Shown one piece after another: positions 34,898 through 44,728 of a stretch of DNA of 54,502 bases. Both the position numbers and the translations under genes were made by a program. How positions within the stretch are numbered: position 1 is the first letter of the stretch; every line of letters starts with the position of its first letter. The notes under the pieces were generated by a model. It saw nothing but the letters and a program-made list of their open reading frames with translations, had not been told where the DNA came from and did not search any database. Source of the stretch: Fibrobacter sp. GTDB lineage: Bacteria > Fibrobacterota > Chitinivibrionia > Chitinivibrionales > Chitinispirillaceae. The stretch spans positions 1 through 54,502 of the forward strand of contig JAAYPC010000148.1 in the NCBI GenBank assembly GCA_012519985.1, read 5' to 3'.

Positions 34898-36184
34898 TTA
34901 TACCCATCCACGAAGTTTTACTGCTTCGGCGACACGATTGATCGCGATAACGTATGCTGCATCGCGCATATAAAGATCTTTTTCCTGAGCGATAGAATAT
35001 ACACCCTCAAATGCAGAAGTCATCTTGATATCAAGTTTTTCAAGAACCTCTTCTTTAGTCCAGAAATAATTCATGTTGCACTGCACCTGCTCAAAATAAC
35101 TGCAGGTCACTCCACCGGCATTACATAGAAAATCCGGAACCAGAAAGATGTTGCTGGCCTTTATCAATTCATCACAATCGGGTGTTGTGGGTCCGTTTGA
35201 GCCTTCACAAATAACTTTTACCTTTTTGCTTATTTTTGCAAATGTAGCAGGAGTAAGCTGGTTTTCAAGAGCACATGGAAGCAATATGTCTACATCCTGA
35301 GCAATCCATTCGTCACCATCAAGGATTTCACATCCGAGCTCTTCAGCCTTGTTCTTATCGATAGTGCCAAAGGAATCCTTTATTGAAGCCATCTGCACGA
35401 TATCAAGTCCTTCAGTTTTTCTGAAGGTATAAGATTTTTTATCTTTCTGATCCCAACACGATACAGCAATCACTTTTCCACCCATTTTAGCATAGAGACG
35501 TGCAGCATGCTCTGCAACATTTCCGAAACCCTGAATACTTGCTTTTGTGGAGCTGATCTCCATATTGAGTTTTTTCAAGGCTTCCCGAAGTGTATAGATA
35601 ACCCCGTATCCGGTTGCTTCGGTACGTCCCAGGGAACCACCCATCCCAACCGGTTTTCCGGTAATTACACCAGGATAATACCCTCCACTGATTGTCTCAT
35701 ACTCATCCATCATCCAAAGCATATGCTGTCCGTTAGTCATAACATCCGGTGCCGGAATATCAGAAACAGGACCGATATTTTTTGCCAACTGCCTTATATA
35801 TCCTCTGCACAACCGTTCCTGCTCATTTTTTGAAAGATTATGAGGATCGCATATAATCCCGCCTTTTCCTCCTCCAAGTGGGATATCAACAACAGCACAT
35901 TTCCATGTCATCCACATCGATAGTGCCCTGATAGTGTCGATTGTTTCCAATGGATGAAAACGTACACCACCTTTTGCAGGTCCACGAGCATCATTATGCT
36001 GAATTCTGTACCCATTAAATATTTTTGTGGTCCCGTCATCCATCTTTACCGGAATAGTGAAATGAAATTCGCGGCTTGGCTGACGCAATAGTTCACGAAC
36101 AGATGGCTCCAGATCTATTAAATCTGCAACATGATCAAACTGCTTTTGAGCTGTTTCATAAGGATTATACGATTGGTGTGACAT
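34898..36184 (-). CDS. gdhA: Glu/Leu/Phe/Val dehydrogenase (glutamate dehydrogenase)
   Basis: A 428-residue cytoplasmic enzyme of the hexameric GDH type that interconverts glutamate and 2-oxoglutarate plus ammonia. Signatures: YRIQHNDARGPAKGGVRFHP (Lys of the substrate pocket), WKCAVVDIPLGGGKGGI (active-site Lys in GGGKGG), SIQGFGNVAEHAARL (dinucleotide fold) and PDFLCNAGGVTCSYFE. The length matches the small-hexamer class. AGGAGG lies 13 bases before the ATG, rather long. The next gene downstream is the PPDK_N fusion. Confidence 0.96.
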   Translation of the reverse strand: MSHQSYNPYETAQKQFDHVADLIDLEPSVRELLRQPSREFHFTIPVKMDDGTTKIFNGYRIQHNDARGPAKGGVRFHPLETIDTIRALSMWMTWKCAVVDIPLGGGKGGIICDPHNLSKNEQERLCRGYIRQLAKNIGPVSDIPAPDVMTNGQHMLWMMDEYETISGGYYPGVITGKPVGMGGSLGRTEATGYGVIYTLREALKKLNMEISSTKASIQGFGNVAEHAARLYAKMGGKVIAVSCWDQKDKKSYTFRKTEGLDIVQMASIKDSFGTIDKNKAEELGCEILDGDEWIAQDVDILLPCALENQLTPATFAKISKKVKVICEGSNGPTTPDCDELIKASNIFLVPDFLCNAGGVTCSYFEQVQCNMNYFWTKEEVLEKLDIKMTSAFEGVYSIAQEKDLYMRDAAYVIAINRVAEAVKLRGWV

Positions 36185-36802
36185 AATAGTAAGAGATCCT
36201 CCTGTAAATAATGAAAGTGTTTTATAATAATTTTAAACCGAATCACATTCTTTTCGTGAGCCATTTAATGAAAGAGCATCATTGCTCTTTGCAGATTGTG
36301 ATAAGGCCGATTATTTTCGCGTTTTTGGAATATTGGGATTTTGAAGGATTTGACATTATGGGATGTGCCCTGTGACTCCCCAGAAATAACAAATTTCCCA
36401 GAAATGGAAAGTTTCATTCTCTGTGAGAGTTTTGGCAATCCTAATTTTCTTAATGTCGTTATGCATCTTAACCGTTAATGATTCGTCTTAAACAGAATTC
36501 TGATTTTTCATGGGCAGGTCGAATCTAAAAAAGAAGTTCAGTACTCTCGCGGTCCCATTTTGGTAGCCCTTCCTGATAGGAAAAAATAACTGATGATACC
36601 ATCAAAATCAATGCAGGACAAAGCAGGATTGTAGACTATAAACTAAACTGTTAAATTTCAGAACCTTGCAGTTGAAAACTCTTGAAGGGAAACTCCCCAG
36701 GGTATTTAATTCGAAAAAGGCTACCTAAAAGGTGAATAAATATCTTAGTGGAAAAAGCAACCGAAAAATCATGCAAACTACTGCACAACATACATACTGA
36801 AT
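36185..36802. other. 618-base intergenic region with one hairpin
   Basis: No gene seen. A perfect stem-loop AAAGAGCA-TCAT-TGCTCTTT lies at 36271-36290, upstream of gdhA and downstream of the exchanger gene. It could be a gdhA leader structure or an operator; nothing else stands out. Confidence 0.5.
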
Positions 36803-37765
36803 CTACCAACCTCCCACAAAAGCTCCAGCAAAAAACACCACATATAAAATGACTAAAACGGCTCCTGCCAAACGCGATACTCTCCTGAGCACCATGAAAA
36901 GCGATACAGCCAAAGTTGTCAATAACGTAAGTGGAAGATAAAAAACAAGGACCTGCTTCTCTACCGTAACAGGACGAACCAATACTATAATGCCGGCATT
37001 AAACAAAAAAAACGCCAGCACAGAACCAACAACATTACCAAAGCTTATTTCGGCTCTGCCCTTGAGTGCTGCCGGAAGTTCGCGGGCCAGTTCCTCAATA
37101 CTGAGTAAAAGCGCCAATATGGTCATGCCAAAAACCGTATCGGATAGTCCGATTTTAGCGATTATTGATTCTGCGGCAGACACCAGTATCTCACTGCCTG
37201 TAATTATCCCGGTTATTGAAAGAATTAATAAACCAAATGCTTTCCACTTCCTGGAATTCCGGGAATAAACCCCTTTGCCCAAAGTCTCAGCAACTTCTCC
37301 CCCAGAACGTATATCCACTCCCCTTTTTCCTGCCAAGATAAGAAAAATAACCGAGAAAGCATAGCCTGTCAGCAATATCACACCATCAACACGGGAAAGT
37401 GTACTATCAATACTCAGAAAAGCAAATAGAAACACGGCCCCGGCAGGTATGGTAAGAATAGCTTTGGGTGCAGATTCAAATTTCATTGGTGCAATGAGTG
37501 CAGTGAGACCAAACGCAAGGGCGATGGCAACCATGGTTGCCCCAATAATTGATCCCAAGGCAATCCCTGAGATATTTTCGTAGGAACCAGTCGATCCCAC
37601 TGCCAGGTTTTCCGGATCAAATCCGATGAAAATAACACTTATAAGAAACGTTGAAACGCCAAATCCATAAGAGGTACTAACTGTAGCTTTAACCAGCTTT
37701 TCCGCAAAAAAGATTACCAGAACAATTCCAACGATAAAAAGCACTAATGCCATTACAAAGTTCAT
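36803..37765 (-). CDS. Na/Ca exchanger-like cation antiporter, inner membrane
   Basis: About 320 residues when started at the ATG at 37765 (AGGGA upstream), which puts the first helix FVMALVLFIVGIVLVIFFAEKL at the N-terminus; the frame stays open to a GTG at 37876. Two alpha-repeats of the CaCA family are visible: IFIGFDPENLAVGSTGSYEN...ALGSIIGATM and ILALLLSIEELARELPAA...ISFGNVVGSVLAFF, with the conserved acidic residues (DPE and IEE). In canonical members the motif is GTSLPE; here GFDPE and LSIEE are variants, so ion choice is uncertain. About ten helices in total. No operon partner is clear. Confidence 0.75.
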   Translation of the reverse strand: MNFVMALVLFIVGIVLVIFFAEKLVKATVSTSYGFGVSTFLISVIFIGFDPENLAVGSTGSYENISGIALGSIIGATMVAIALAFGLTALIAPMKFESAPKAILTIPAGAVFLFAFLSIDSTLSRVDGVILLTGYAFSVIFLILAGKRGVDIRSGGEVAETLGKGVYSRNSRKWKAFGLLILSITGIITGSEILVSAAESIIAKIGLSDTVFGMTILALLLSIEELARELPAALKGRAEISFGNVVGSVLAFFLFNAGIIVLVRPVTVEKQVLVFYLPLTLLTTLAVSLFMVLRRVSRLAGAVLVILYVVFFAGAFVGGW

Positions 37766-38081
37766 ATATGGAGTCCCTGAAATTTGCAGTAATAAGAGCA
37801 GCTTGAGATTTTGCAAATAGCAGGCCAACATTATTGATATGCACTTTAGCTTTCCATCTGTGGTATCCGCAAGCACTAATCTGCAAGTTATGGGGCAAAA
37901 AGTGTAAAAACCTGAAGATTAAGACTTTAACGAAAAAGAAGTTTTGGGGAATAACAAACTCTCACCGGCCGGTTTCAGCGTTTATCTGGCATTCTGTTAA
38001 TGTGCGATATATTTTAACATTTACTACATAATGGAATTGAATTATTACCCAAATTATCAGTAGTAGAATAAAGGCGGAATA

Positions 38082-39362
38082 ATGATGAATTTCAGAATAA
38101 GTTTCGTAGCAGCCTTCATAATTGTAGCACTAAACACCTTTACAGGGGTTTGCCAGAATTACAGTGCCGATTCGATTAATGCATATAAAGTATTATCATC
38201 AGCAGGTCATCCAAACCCAGATGTTACCAGATACACAACTCGTGATTCTGTCAGTGGAAGAATTATTGCCCTTACAATTCCTGGTGTTTATGAAAACAGA
38301 AGTCCTGTTGTGGATGAAGTGCTGTTGTATATGACCGAGTTGAGATCTTTAACTCTACATACGACCAGCGTCACAATTGGATTCAATGCACTTCCAACTG
38401 AAATTGGATACTTGACTAAACTGGAGACTCTTATTTTATATAACCAGAATATTACCGACCTGCCTGTATCTCTGGAAAGAATACATTCGTTAAAACATGT
38501 TGATATTATATCCAATAAGTTAAAATATTTGCCAAAGGTATTGGCAGACAAATGCTCTTCTTTAACTTATCTTCGATTGGACAATAACAGCATTGATTCT
38601 CTTCCGGAAATTTCAGGTTTACCTGAGACTCTTATCGTCAATAACTGTCATATTTCCTATATCCCTGAATCTTATACATCACTAAAACCTCCTTCGTATT
38701 CTGAATTCAAGGGCAATGGTTTGTGCAATCTATCACCACAATTGCAGGAGTGGCTTTCTGCTGCAAATCCAACCTGGGCTTCAGATCAACACTGTAAACC
38801 TCCAGAAATTACTTTAAATGGTCAGAATCCTTTATTTATGGTGATAAATAGGACTTACATTGAACCTGGTTATATTGTTACCGATGATTTTGACAGTATG
38901 CCTGCAGTGGTTATTGACACATCTCTTAATACTACTGTCGGGGGGACTTATACCATAACTTACAAAGCAGAAGATAGACATGGATATAGTACTTCTTGTA
39001 CCAGAACGATAATTGTCATGGAAAGAGATACTACCATTCCGGTTGTGACTTTGATTGGTGCAGATACAATTACGATAGAAAGGTTTCACCCATACCAGGA
39101 ACATGGAGCCAGAGTATCTGATCTCTTAGATGGAAATGTAGCTTATACCATAATCGGGAAAGCCGATACAACTACCATTGGTGCTTATGAGCTTTTATAT
39201 AGCGCAACCGATTCGGCAGGGAACACCGGGGTTGCGAAGCGAATCGTTTTAGTGGTTGACGATACTACCCCACCCGTATTAACCCTGAATGGTAAATTGA
39301 TCGACACCATTACGGCGAATGGATCATTTTATGAATCAGGATGGAAAGCGGTTGATAGGTGA
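38082..39362 (+). CDS. Secreted leucine-rich-repeat / Ig-like protein, C-terminus lost at a frame break
   Basis: A 426-residue protein with signal peptide (SFVAAFIIVALNTFTGVCQ), about five leucine-rich repeats (residues about 70-235: LPTEIGYLTKLETLILYNQN, LERIHSLKHVDIISNKLKYL), then two complete DUF5011-type Ig domains (about 243-318 and 320-395; VGGTYTITYKAEDRHGYS, IGAYELLYSATDSAGNTG), and the start of a third that stops after FYESGWKAVDR. In intact DUF5011 domains about 40 more residues follow. The sequence after the break reads in another frame as the middle of a GH9 cellulase. So this gene is 3'-truncated, probably by deletion, or an assembly join. Two adjacent ATGs (MMNFR) with AGGCGG upstream. 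Confidence 0.75.
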   Translation: MMNFRISFVAAFIIVALNTFTGVCQNYSADSINAYKVLSSAGHPNPDVTRYTTRDSVSGRIIALTIPGVYENRSPVVDEVLLYMTELRSLTLHTTSVTIGFNALPTEIGYLTKLETLILYNQNITDLPVSLERIHSLKHVDIISNKLKYLPKVLADKCSSLTYLRLDNNSIDSLPEISGLPETLIVNNCHISYIPESYTSLKPPSYSEFKGNGLCNLSPQLQEWLSAANPTWASDQHCKPPEITLNGQNPLFMVINRTYIEPGYIVTDDFDSMPAVVIDTSLNTTVGGTYTITYKAEDRHGYSTSCTRTIIVMERDTTIPVVTLIGADTITIERFHPYQEHGARVSDLLDGNVAYTIIGKADTTTIGAYELLYSATDSAGNTGVAKRIVLVVDDTTPPVLTLNGKLIDTITANGSFYESGWKAVDR

Positions 39363-41070
39363 TTTTACTGCTCTTGAAAAGACTGGAACATATCATGTCT
39401 GGATACCTGTTCTTGGAAGATCCTGTTCATTTGAAATAGGAAATAATATTTATGCTGATGTACTTCGTGCCACGCTCAAAGCGTTTTATTACCAGAGAAG
39501 TTCAATTCCAATTGAAGAAAAGTATGGGGGCAAATGGAGCCGTAAAGCAGGGCACCCGGATACATCGCTGCTTATGCACAGTTCTACCGGCAAAAGTGGA
39601 AAATACTCTTCTCCGGGCGGCTGGTATGATGCTGGAGATTACGGAAAATACATTGTAAATGGTGGAATCAGTGTTAACACACTTATGTTATTGTGGGAAG
39701 TGTGTCCTGATCTGATAGATGACAATACTTTACTTATTCCTGAAACCGGAAACGAAGAAAGTGACCTTCTGGATGAGATCAAATTTGAACTCGACTGGTT
39801 TAAAACGATGCAGGATAGCGATGGCGGAACATTCTTCAAGATTGGACCAATGGCGTTTCCAGATTTCATAATGCCGGAAAAAGACACAGCTCAGAGATAC
39901 GTGATTGGAAAATCCACTGCTTCAACACTTAACCTCGCGGCAGTAATGGCACAAGCCGGAAGAGTTTTTAAATTCTATGACTATGCCTATGCTGAAGATT
40001 GTATTGAGAGAGCAAAAAGAGCCTGGAAATGGGCAGAGGACAACCCTTCGGTTCCACACCCCTATGTGGGAGGAGGAACCGGTCTTTATAACGATGGCGG
40101 TTGGAGCGATGAAAAATTATGGGCTGCAACAGAATTATGGGTCACCACTGGTGATGCAATATATGGAGATTACTGTTTGCCTTTATTTGGAACCAATACT
40201 TATCCTTTTTCGACATGGGGAGATGTCAATAATCAGCATCTGTTTCCAATCATGTTTAAAAAAGACAAGTATGCAACCGATTTCGACTCAAAAGTCAAAG
40301 AATTTTTAAATTACATAAAAAATGTTAAAATGCATCAGTTCAGCGATGACTTCAATGTATTGGAATGGGCGGACTTCTGGGGTTCCAATGGTTGCCAGCT
40401 CAATACGATTATCAGTCTGCTGGCATGCTACAATTGGACAAGTGATACTACTTACATTAATGGAGCATCAAGGGCAATCGATTATATATTTGGCAGAAAT
40501 GAGTATTCAAAATGTTTTGTCACCGGATTTGGTTACAATCCTCCCCGTTTCCCACACCACAGAATCTCCGGAGCTGATGGTGTCGATGATCCTGTACCAG
40601 GCTTTGTGGTCGGAGGACCAAATAATGGGCACGAGGATGATTCAGAGGTTGAATATCCTGCAGGTATTCATTATTTGGATGAGCAAAAAAGCTTTGCATC
40701 CAATGAGGTGGCAATCAACTGGAATGCACCACTGGTGTTTGTGCTGGGGTATCTGGAAAATCTTCATGCCGATATTGCTGTCAGATCAAAAAAGAACCTT
40801 AAAAACAGTATACCTGAAATCCTCTCGTTGACACCTGTTCGTAAAGGCATTTACCATGGGGTGATAATAAATGGAATACCTTCTACAGTCAATACACTGA
40901 AAGTTAAATTATTCAGCCTCAATGGCAGGTGTGTTTCCAGTCAATATCTGAATAATGTGAAAAAAAATACCATGATTTTATTTGACACAAGGGAGTTGGC
41001 CGGTCAGGTTTATCTTCTGAGCGTTGATGGAGAGGGAATCTCATTGAGACGCAGACTGATGCTATTTTAG
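39319..41070 (+). pseudogene. GH9 endoglucanase, 5' end missing, out of frame with the upstream gene
   Basis: From about 39350 the frame encodes a GH9 cellulase: the tail of its N-terminal Ig domain (IGDFTALEKTGTYHVWIPVL), then the catalytic domain with GGWYDAGDYGKYIVNGGIS (catalytic DAGD), WADFWGSNGCQLNTIISLLA, CFVTGFGYNPPRFPHHR and FASNEVAINWNAPLV (acid Glu), and a sorting-type tail (VKLFSLNGRCV...GQVYLLSVDGEG). No signal peptide or start belongs to it: the ATG at 39319 only reads the DUF5011 sequence out of frame. About 50 residues of the Ig domain and any leader are missing. A +1 shift alone does not restore the missing DUF5011 and Ig parts, so a deletion is more likely than a base error. 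Intact elsewhere, this would be a secreted cellulase. Confidence 0.8.
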
Positions 41071-41277
41071 TATTCTGTTACAAATCAGGTTACTCCATCT
41101 GTCGAAGTAATGATCGTCCCTTTAGAACCTGCCATTACAAACATGTCGTGCTCATAAAAAATATAGAGTATTTTAAAACATTGCGGGTTAGATCAGGATT
41201 ATTAATTTATTATACAGAAGCCTTCTGTTAAGGTATATCTAATTCGCATCACTCAACTAACTTTTAAGGAATAGACA

Positions 41278-41775
41278 ATGGAAACCCGGTTTTACTGGTC
41301 ATTATTCGGCCTCTTTGCACTCATGCTTTCGCCTGTCATCATCTTATCACAGGAAGAAGAATCCTTTGAGAATACACCGGAAATTACCATTGATACCTGC
41401 GGAAAGTTGAACGGTAATATTATTACTTACACATCCTCTATGGAATATACTAACCATATCAAAGGGTATCAGAGTATCGATCAATCATGTTCAATTGACA
41501 TGATAAAAATCGAACATTTCGAGGACTATTCCGATACTTCATTTATCCATTTACTGTCATGGAAGGGACATTCCTGGGGAATTGGGCCAAATATGCCGTA
41601 CAATATTATTATTGAAATAAAGAATAATGATTTAAAAATCTTCGATTATGGCGAACTTTTAGGATGGTTCAGATACATAAACGACAGTCTACCATTGAAG
41701 CTTACCGATTTACCATTTCAGCATGCAAATTTTCGTCACCATTTTTCCGATTCTGAGAGAAATGGTCAATGTTGA
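41278..41775 (+). CDS. Small secreted hypothetical protein
   Basis: A 165-residue protein with a signal peptide (FYWSLFGLFALMLSPVIILS) and AAGGA 8 bases before the ATG, so it is probably real. Mature part: acidic, with four Cys/Trp-rich patches and no family I recognise (TYTSSMEYTNHIKGYQ, LLSWKGHSWGIGPNMPYN). It stands alone between the GH9 fragment and a convergent unrelated gene. Confidence 0.6.
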   Translation: METRFYWSLFGLFALMLSPVIILSQEEESFENTPEITIDTCGKLNGNIITYTSSMEYTNHIKGYQSIDQSCSIDMIKIEHFEDYSDTSFIHLLSWKGHSWGIGPNMPYNIIIEIKNNDLKIFDYGELLGWFRYINDSLPLKLTDLPFQHANFRHHFSDSERNGQC

Positions 41776-41920
41776 AGGAGGATGGAGGACCGTGCCTAAT
41801 AAATTCCAAATCATAAGTCTTAAATTCTATATGAGAATAGGCCTGACCACCTGTGGTCCTTTCGTAAAATGATTAAATTTAATTGAGGTGGGGTGGCCAA
41901 AAAAGCTATCCTGGAAACCG

Positions 41921-41962
41921 GAAATTATTAAATGGAGGCTGGAAATTATTAAATGAAGGCTC
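41921..41962. repeat. Short tandem repeat, 2 x 21 bp
   Basis: GAAATTATTAAATGGAGGCTG (41921-41941) is followed by GAAATTATTAAATGAAGGCTC (41942-41962); 19 of 21 positions agree. Confidence 0.75.
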
Positions 41963-41970
41963 CGGGAACC

Positions 41971-41998
41971 AAAAAAGAGCCACCGGAGGCCTTTTTAG
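41971..41998. terminator. Bidirectional terminator between convergent genes
   Basis: AAAAAGAGCC and GGCCTTTTT pair around ACCGGA with one mismatch; T5 follows on the plus strand and T6 on the minus strand. It serves the small secreted gene (plus) and the 188-aa gene (minus). Confidence 0.65.
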
Positions 41999-42047
41999 GT
42001 AGTTTGGGTGCCCAAATTTGATTTTTTCTAAGTAGCAGTCGGGAAAA

Positions 42048-42614
42048 TCAGAACACTACATCCAATTTATTTGCAGTATTCACATTTAGTAAATTCTGGT
42101 CGATAGGAGCTATAGCTTGAAGATATTCACTACCATAAATCAGGTAATGCTCGCAACCTTCAAAATACAATCTATCATCCAAAATAAACCAAGCATATCC
42201 TTCGCGGCAACTTGTATCAATTTCTCTCATGCCATTGATAACATCATCTTCAGTAACACCAGAAGAAGACAATAGAGTTAATGCATATTGAACAAAACTA
42301 TTTTTTATTAGTGGAATAATCCCTTTAATGAAATATGGTTTGAAATCAATTGGTTTACATCCATGATAAGCGCGTAAGAAATTTACATTCTCTCTCATTT
42401 TTTGCGCCATGTATTCGAATGGGTCTGACATTTTCATTCCGTAAACATCATATACAGCATCACGAAACCATGAAGAGTTGTCACTTACAAAATATTTGGG
42501 TCGATTATGCTGGAAGTACTTGATTAGCTTTTCATCAAGAATACCAGTAAGCAGTGATTCAGTTATTTTCTTTAGCGCCTTTTGGTCACGCCATGAAATT
42601 ACTTCGTGCTTCAA
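42048..42614 (-). CDS. Hypothetical protein, possible ADP-ribosyltransferase-like fold
   Basis: A 188-residue protein. The start is TTG at 42614, supported by AGGAG 7 bases upstream. It has no signal peptide. Motifs that stand out: LRAYHGCKP (about 90-98), EGYAWFILDD and HYLIYGSEYL (about 160-170). The spacing of a Y-H-G segment, a later hydrophobic strand ending in D-D, and a C-terminal Y-G-S-E recalls small toxin-like ADP-ribosyltransferase or RES-type folds (H/R...S/Y...E), but I cannot confirm it. The neighbour is a 99-residue unknown on the same strand, 419 bases upstream. Function unknown. Confidence 0.55.
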   Translation of the reverse strand: MKHEVISWRDQKALKKITESLLTGILDEKLIKYFQHNRPKYFVSDNSSWFRDAVYDVYGMKMSDPFEYMAQKMRENVNFLRAYHGCKPIDFKPYFIKGIIPLIKNSFVQYALTLLSSSGVTEDDVINGMREIDTSCREGYAWFILDDRLYFEGCEHYLIYGSEYLQAIAPIDQNLLNVNTANKLDVVF

Positions 42615-43033
42615 TTTTCTTCTCCTACAATTCTATTTCACTGAACAGGACAATTATTTTGAGTATTCGTCATTTAATCTACAATATTTATCTTCAAAAT
42701 CTAACTTCAAATGTTTTATCAACAAATAAAAAGAGTGAGCAAAAGAAAGGATTCCTGTTGATACAAATACACAGCCGGGTTTCATCAGATTTACATCGAT
42801 ATTCCCAATCTGGTAAACGGACAATATATACTTTCTTGCAAAACCAATGGATTTAAAGCAAATAGAGTTATAGCATCACTCAGATAAGGAGATAAGGAAG
42901 CTACCTGTAGATAGTTTTCCCATTACAAAAGCCACAGATTCGGTTGAAAATATTTTTTTTAGGGAAATCCAAAAAAGTACTTTAAATTTCTATACCGTAA
43001 TTAACTACAACCCCGAATCGATCGAACTGACTG
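42615..43033. other. Intergenic, nothing recognised
   Basis: 419 bases, AT-rich, no repeat or stem-loop I could support. Confidence 0.4.
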
Positions 43034-43333
43034 TCAAGAGAGATATGATCGATAATTTTCCTTGAAAATGTCGTCTCTGACTATTGCAACTATATCCTTA
43101 TCTCCCATGGAAACCGATGGCGGTTGGCAGTATTGGAATTTTCCGGGATCTCCGATTTTATCAGCAAGATAACGCAGAAATTCATCGAGCTCAGCAAACG
43201 TACATAGTCCTTTTTTTACAACACTCTTGCACCACATCCCGTTCAGACGAGACGGATCAACACCTTTTTCATACAAGCATAACGTATTTCGGACAAAAGT
43301 AACAAATTCTCCGTAAAGGCCAATTTCATTCAT
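43034..43333 (-). CDS. Small hypothetical protein, 99 aa
   Basis: Starts MNEIGLYGEF with AAGGA about 10 bases upstream of the ATG. Composition is protein-like (NTLCLYEKGVDPSRLN, LDEFLRYLADKIG), no signal peptide and no family that I recognise. It may pair with the 188-residue gene downstream on the same strand, but the 419-base gap argues against a tight operon. Confidence 0.5.
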   Translation of the reverse strand: MNEIGLYGEFVTFVRNTLCLYEKGVDPSRLNGMWCKSVVKKGLCTFAELDEFLRYLADKIGDPGKFQYCQPPSVSMGDKDIVAIVRDDIFKENYRSYLS

Positions 43334-43514
43334 CAGTTACCATCCTTACACACTGGTTTCCACAAGACATCTGTTTCATCTAAGCATTCCAGTAATCGAC
43401 TTTTTTATCTATTGTATAATTGAGCAGTACAATTCCACCCAAACCGGCCCCATCCCAGCACTCGTTTACCCGATAAAGAAAATTATTATATGATAACTAA
43501 AGAATTGTATCTGT

Positions 43515-44525
43515 TTACCGGAAAAAACTTTCATAGTCTTCCAGATTCTCCTTCAATAATTGCGGCACATTCAGCCTGTATGGACACCTTTCTTTACAGT
43601 TATTGCACCCGGTACAATTCCTGATTGCCTCCATCTTTTCTTTCCAGTAGCTGTTGTTAAAATTCTGAGATGGTGCCCTGCGAAGTAAAAGTGACATTCT
43701 GGCTGTCCAGGGGATATCTATTCCTGCAGTGCAGGGCATACAGTATCCGCATCCGCGGCAAAACTGTCCAGCCAGTTCCTTGCGATCATTTTCTATAATC
43801 TGCCACATTTTTTCATCCAAACATGGGGTTTGCTTTTCATAATATAAAAACTCATCGAGCTCCGTCTCTTTCTGTATTCCCCAGACAGGTATTACATTAT
43901 CAAACTGCCTTAAAAAAGCAAAAGCAGACGCTGCCGTTTTGATCAATCCACCAGACATCGCTTTCATTGCTATAAGTCCGCAATCTGCATTTTTACATAT
44001 TTTAATAATTTCCAGCTCCCTCTCTGAGCTAAGGATATTTAAAGGATACTGAACAGTATCATAAAGGCAAGATCGGACTGCTTCAATTGCCAATTCAAAT
44101 TTATGGTTTGTTAAACCCAGATAACGCACCATTCCTTTTTTCCTGACTTCCAGAAGACCAGAATATAAGCTGTTCGGGTCTGCAGGATCAGGCAAAGTAT
44201 CCGGATTATGCAGTTGAAGAATATCCACATAATCGGTTTTGAGCTTTTTGAGACTCACTGCCAGATCTTTAAGCAGATCATCTTTTGTTTTTGCTGCAGT
44301 TTTTGTAGCAATAACCACTCTCTGCCTTACCCCTGATAATGCAGTTCCAATTTTTTCCTCACTATCAGAATAGTTCCTGGCTGTATCATAGAAATCGATT
44401 CCATTATCGTAGGCTTTCCTTAAAAGCGAAACCGCTTCTTTTTCTGAAATTCTTTGAATAGGCAATGCACCAAAACCGCTTCTGCTTACAACCAGATGCG
44501 TTTTTCCGATACGAACTTTCTCCAT
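43515..44525 (-). CDS. Aldo/keto reductase with C-terminal 4Fe-4S domain
   Basis: A 336-residue oxidoreductase. The barrel part (about 1-255) has the family tetrad: Asp in FYDTARNY (with Tyr), Lys in ATKT and His in LQLHN. After it come two cysteine clusters, CRGCGYCMPC (about 270) and CTGCNNCKERCPY (about 311), like a ferredoxin-type [4Fe-4S] extension seen in the YdjG/'Fe-S AKR' proteins. Such proteins probably pass electrons between NADPH and a carrier; substrate unknown. No clear Shine-Dalgarno; the ATG gives the normal N-terminus (VRIGKTHLVVSRSGFG). Confidence 0.88.
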   Translation of the reverse strand: MEKVRIGKTHLVVSRSGFGALPIQRISEKEAVSLLRKAYDNGIDFYDTARNYSDSEEKIGTALSGVRQRVVIATKTAAKTKDDLLKDLAVSLKKLKTDYVDILQLHNPDTLPDPADPNSLYSGLLEVRKKGMVRYLGLTNHKFELAIEAVRSCLYDTVQYPLNILSSERELEIIKICKNADCGLIAMKAMSGGLIKTAASAFAFLRQFDNVIPVWGIQKETELDEFLYYEKQTPCLDEKMWQIIENDRKELAGQFCRGCGYCMPCTAGIDIPWTARMSLLLRRAPSQNFNNSYWKEKMEAIRNCTGCNNCKERCPYRLNVPQLLKENLEDYESFFR

Positions 44526-44728
44526 ATTAAAATTTCTGCTCCAATCCTTATAAACATTCGTTATTAATAAATTCTATAAAATCCCACAAAAAGAAGATCT
44601 TTGCTGGTCATAAAGCGATATTATCTAAAACAATCCATTCAAACTGATTGATCCAATGGCTCTTTAAGCAGTATTTTTCTTGTCAAAAAAAATATCAAAT
44701 AACCTGTTAAATGTTCAAGGATGACGTA

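Noticed and set aside
40322-40831. A 169-codon open frame inside the GH9 region in another plus frame
   Set aside because: The GH9 motifs are in the overlapping frame; this one has no family pattern.
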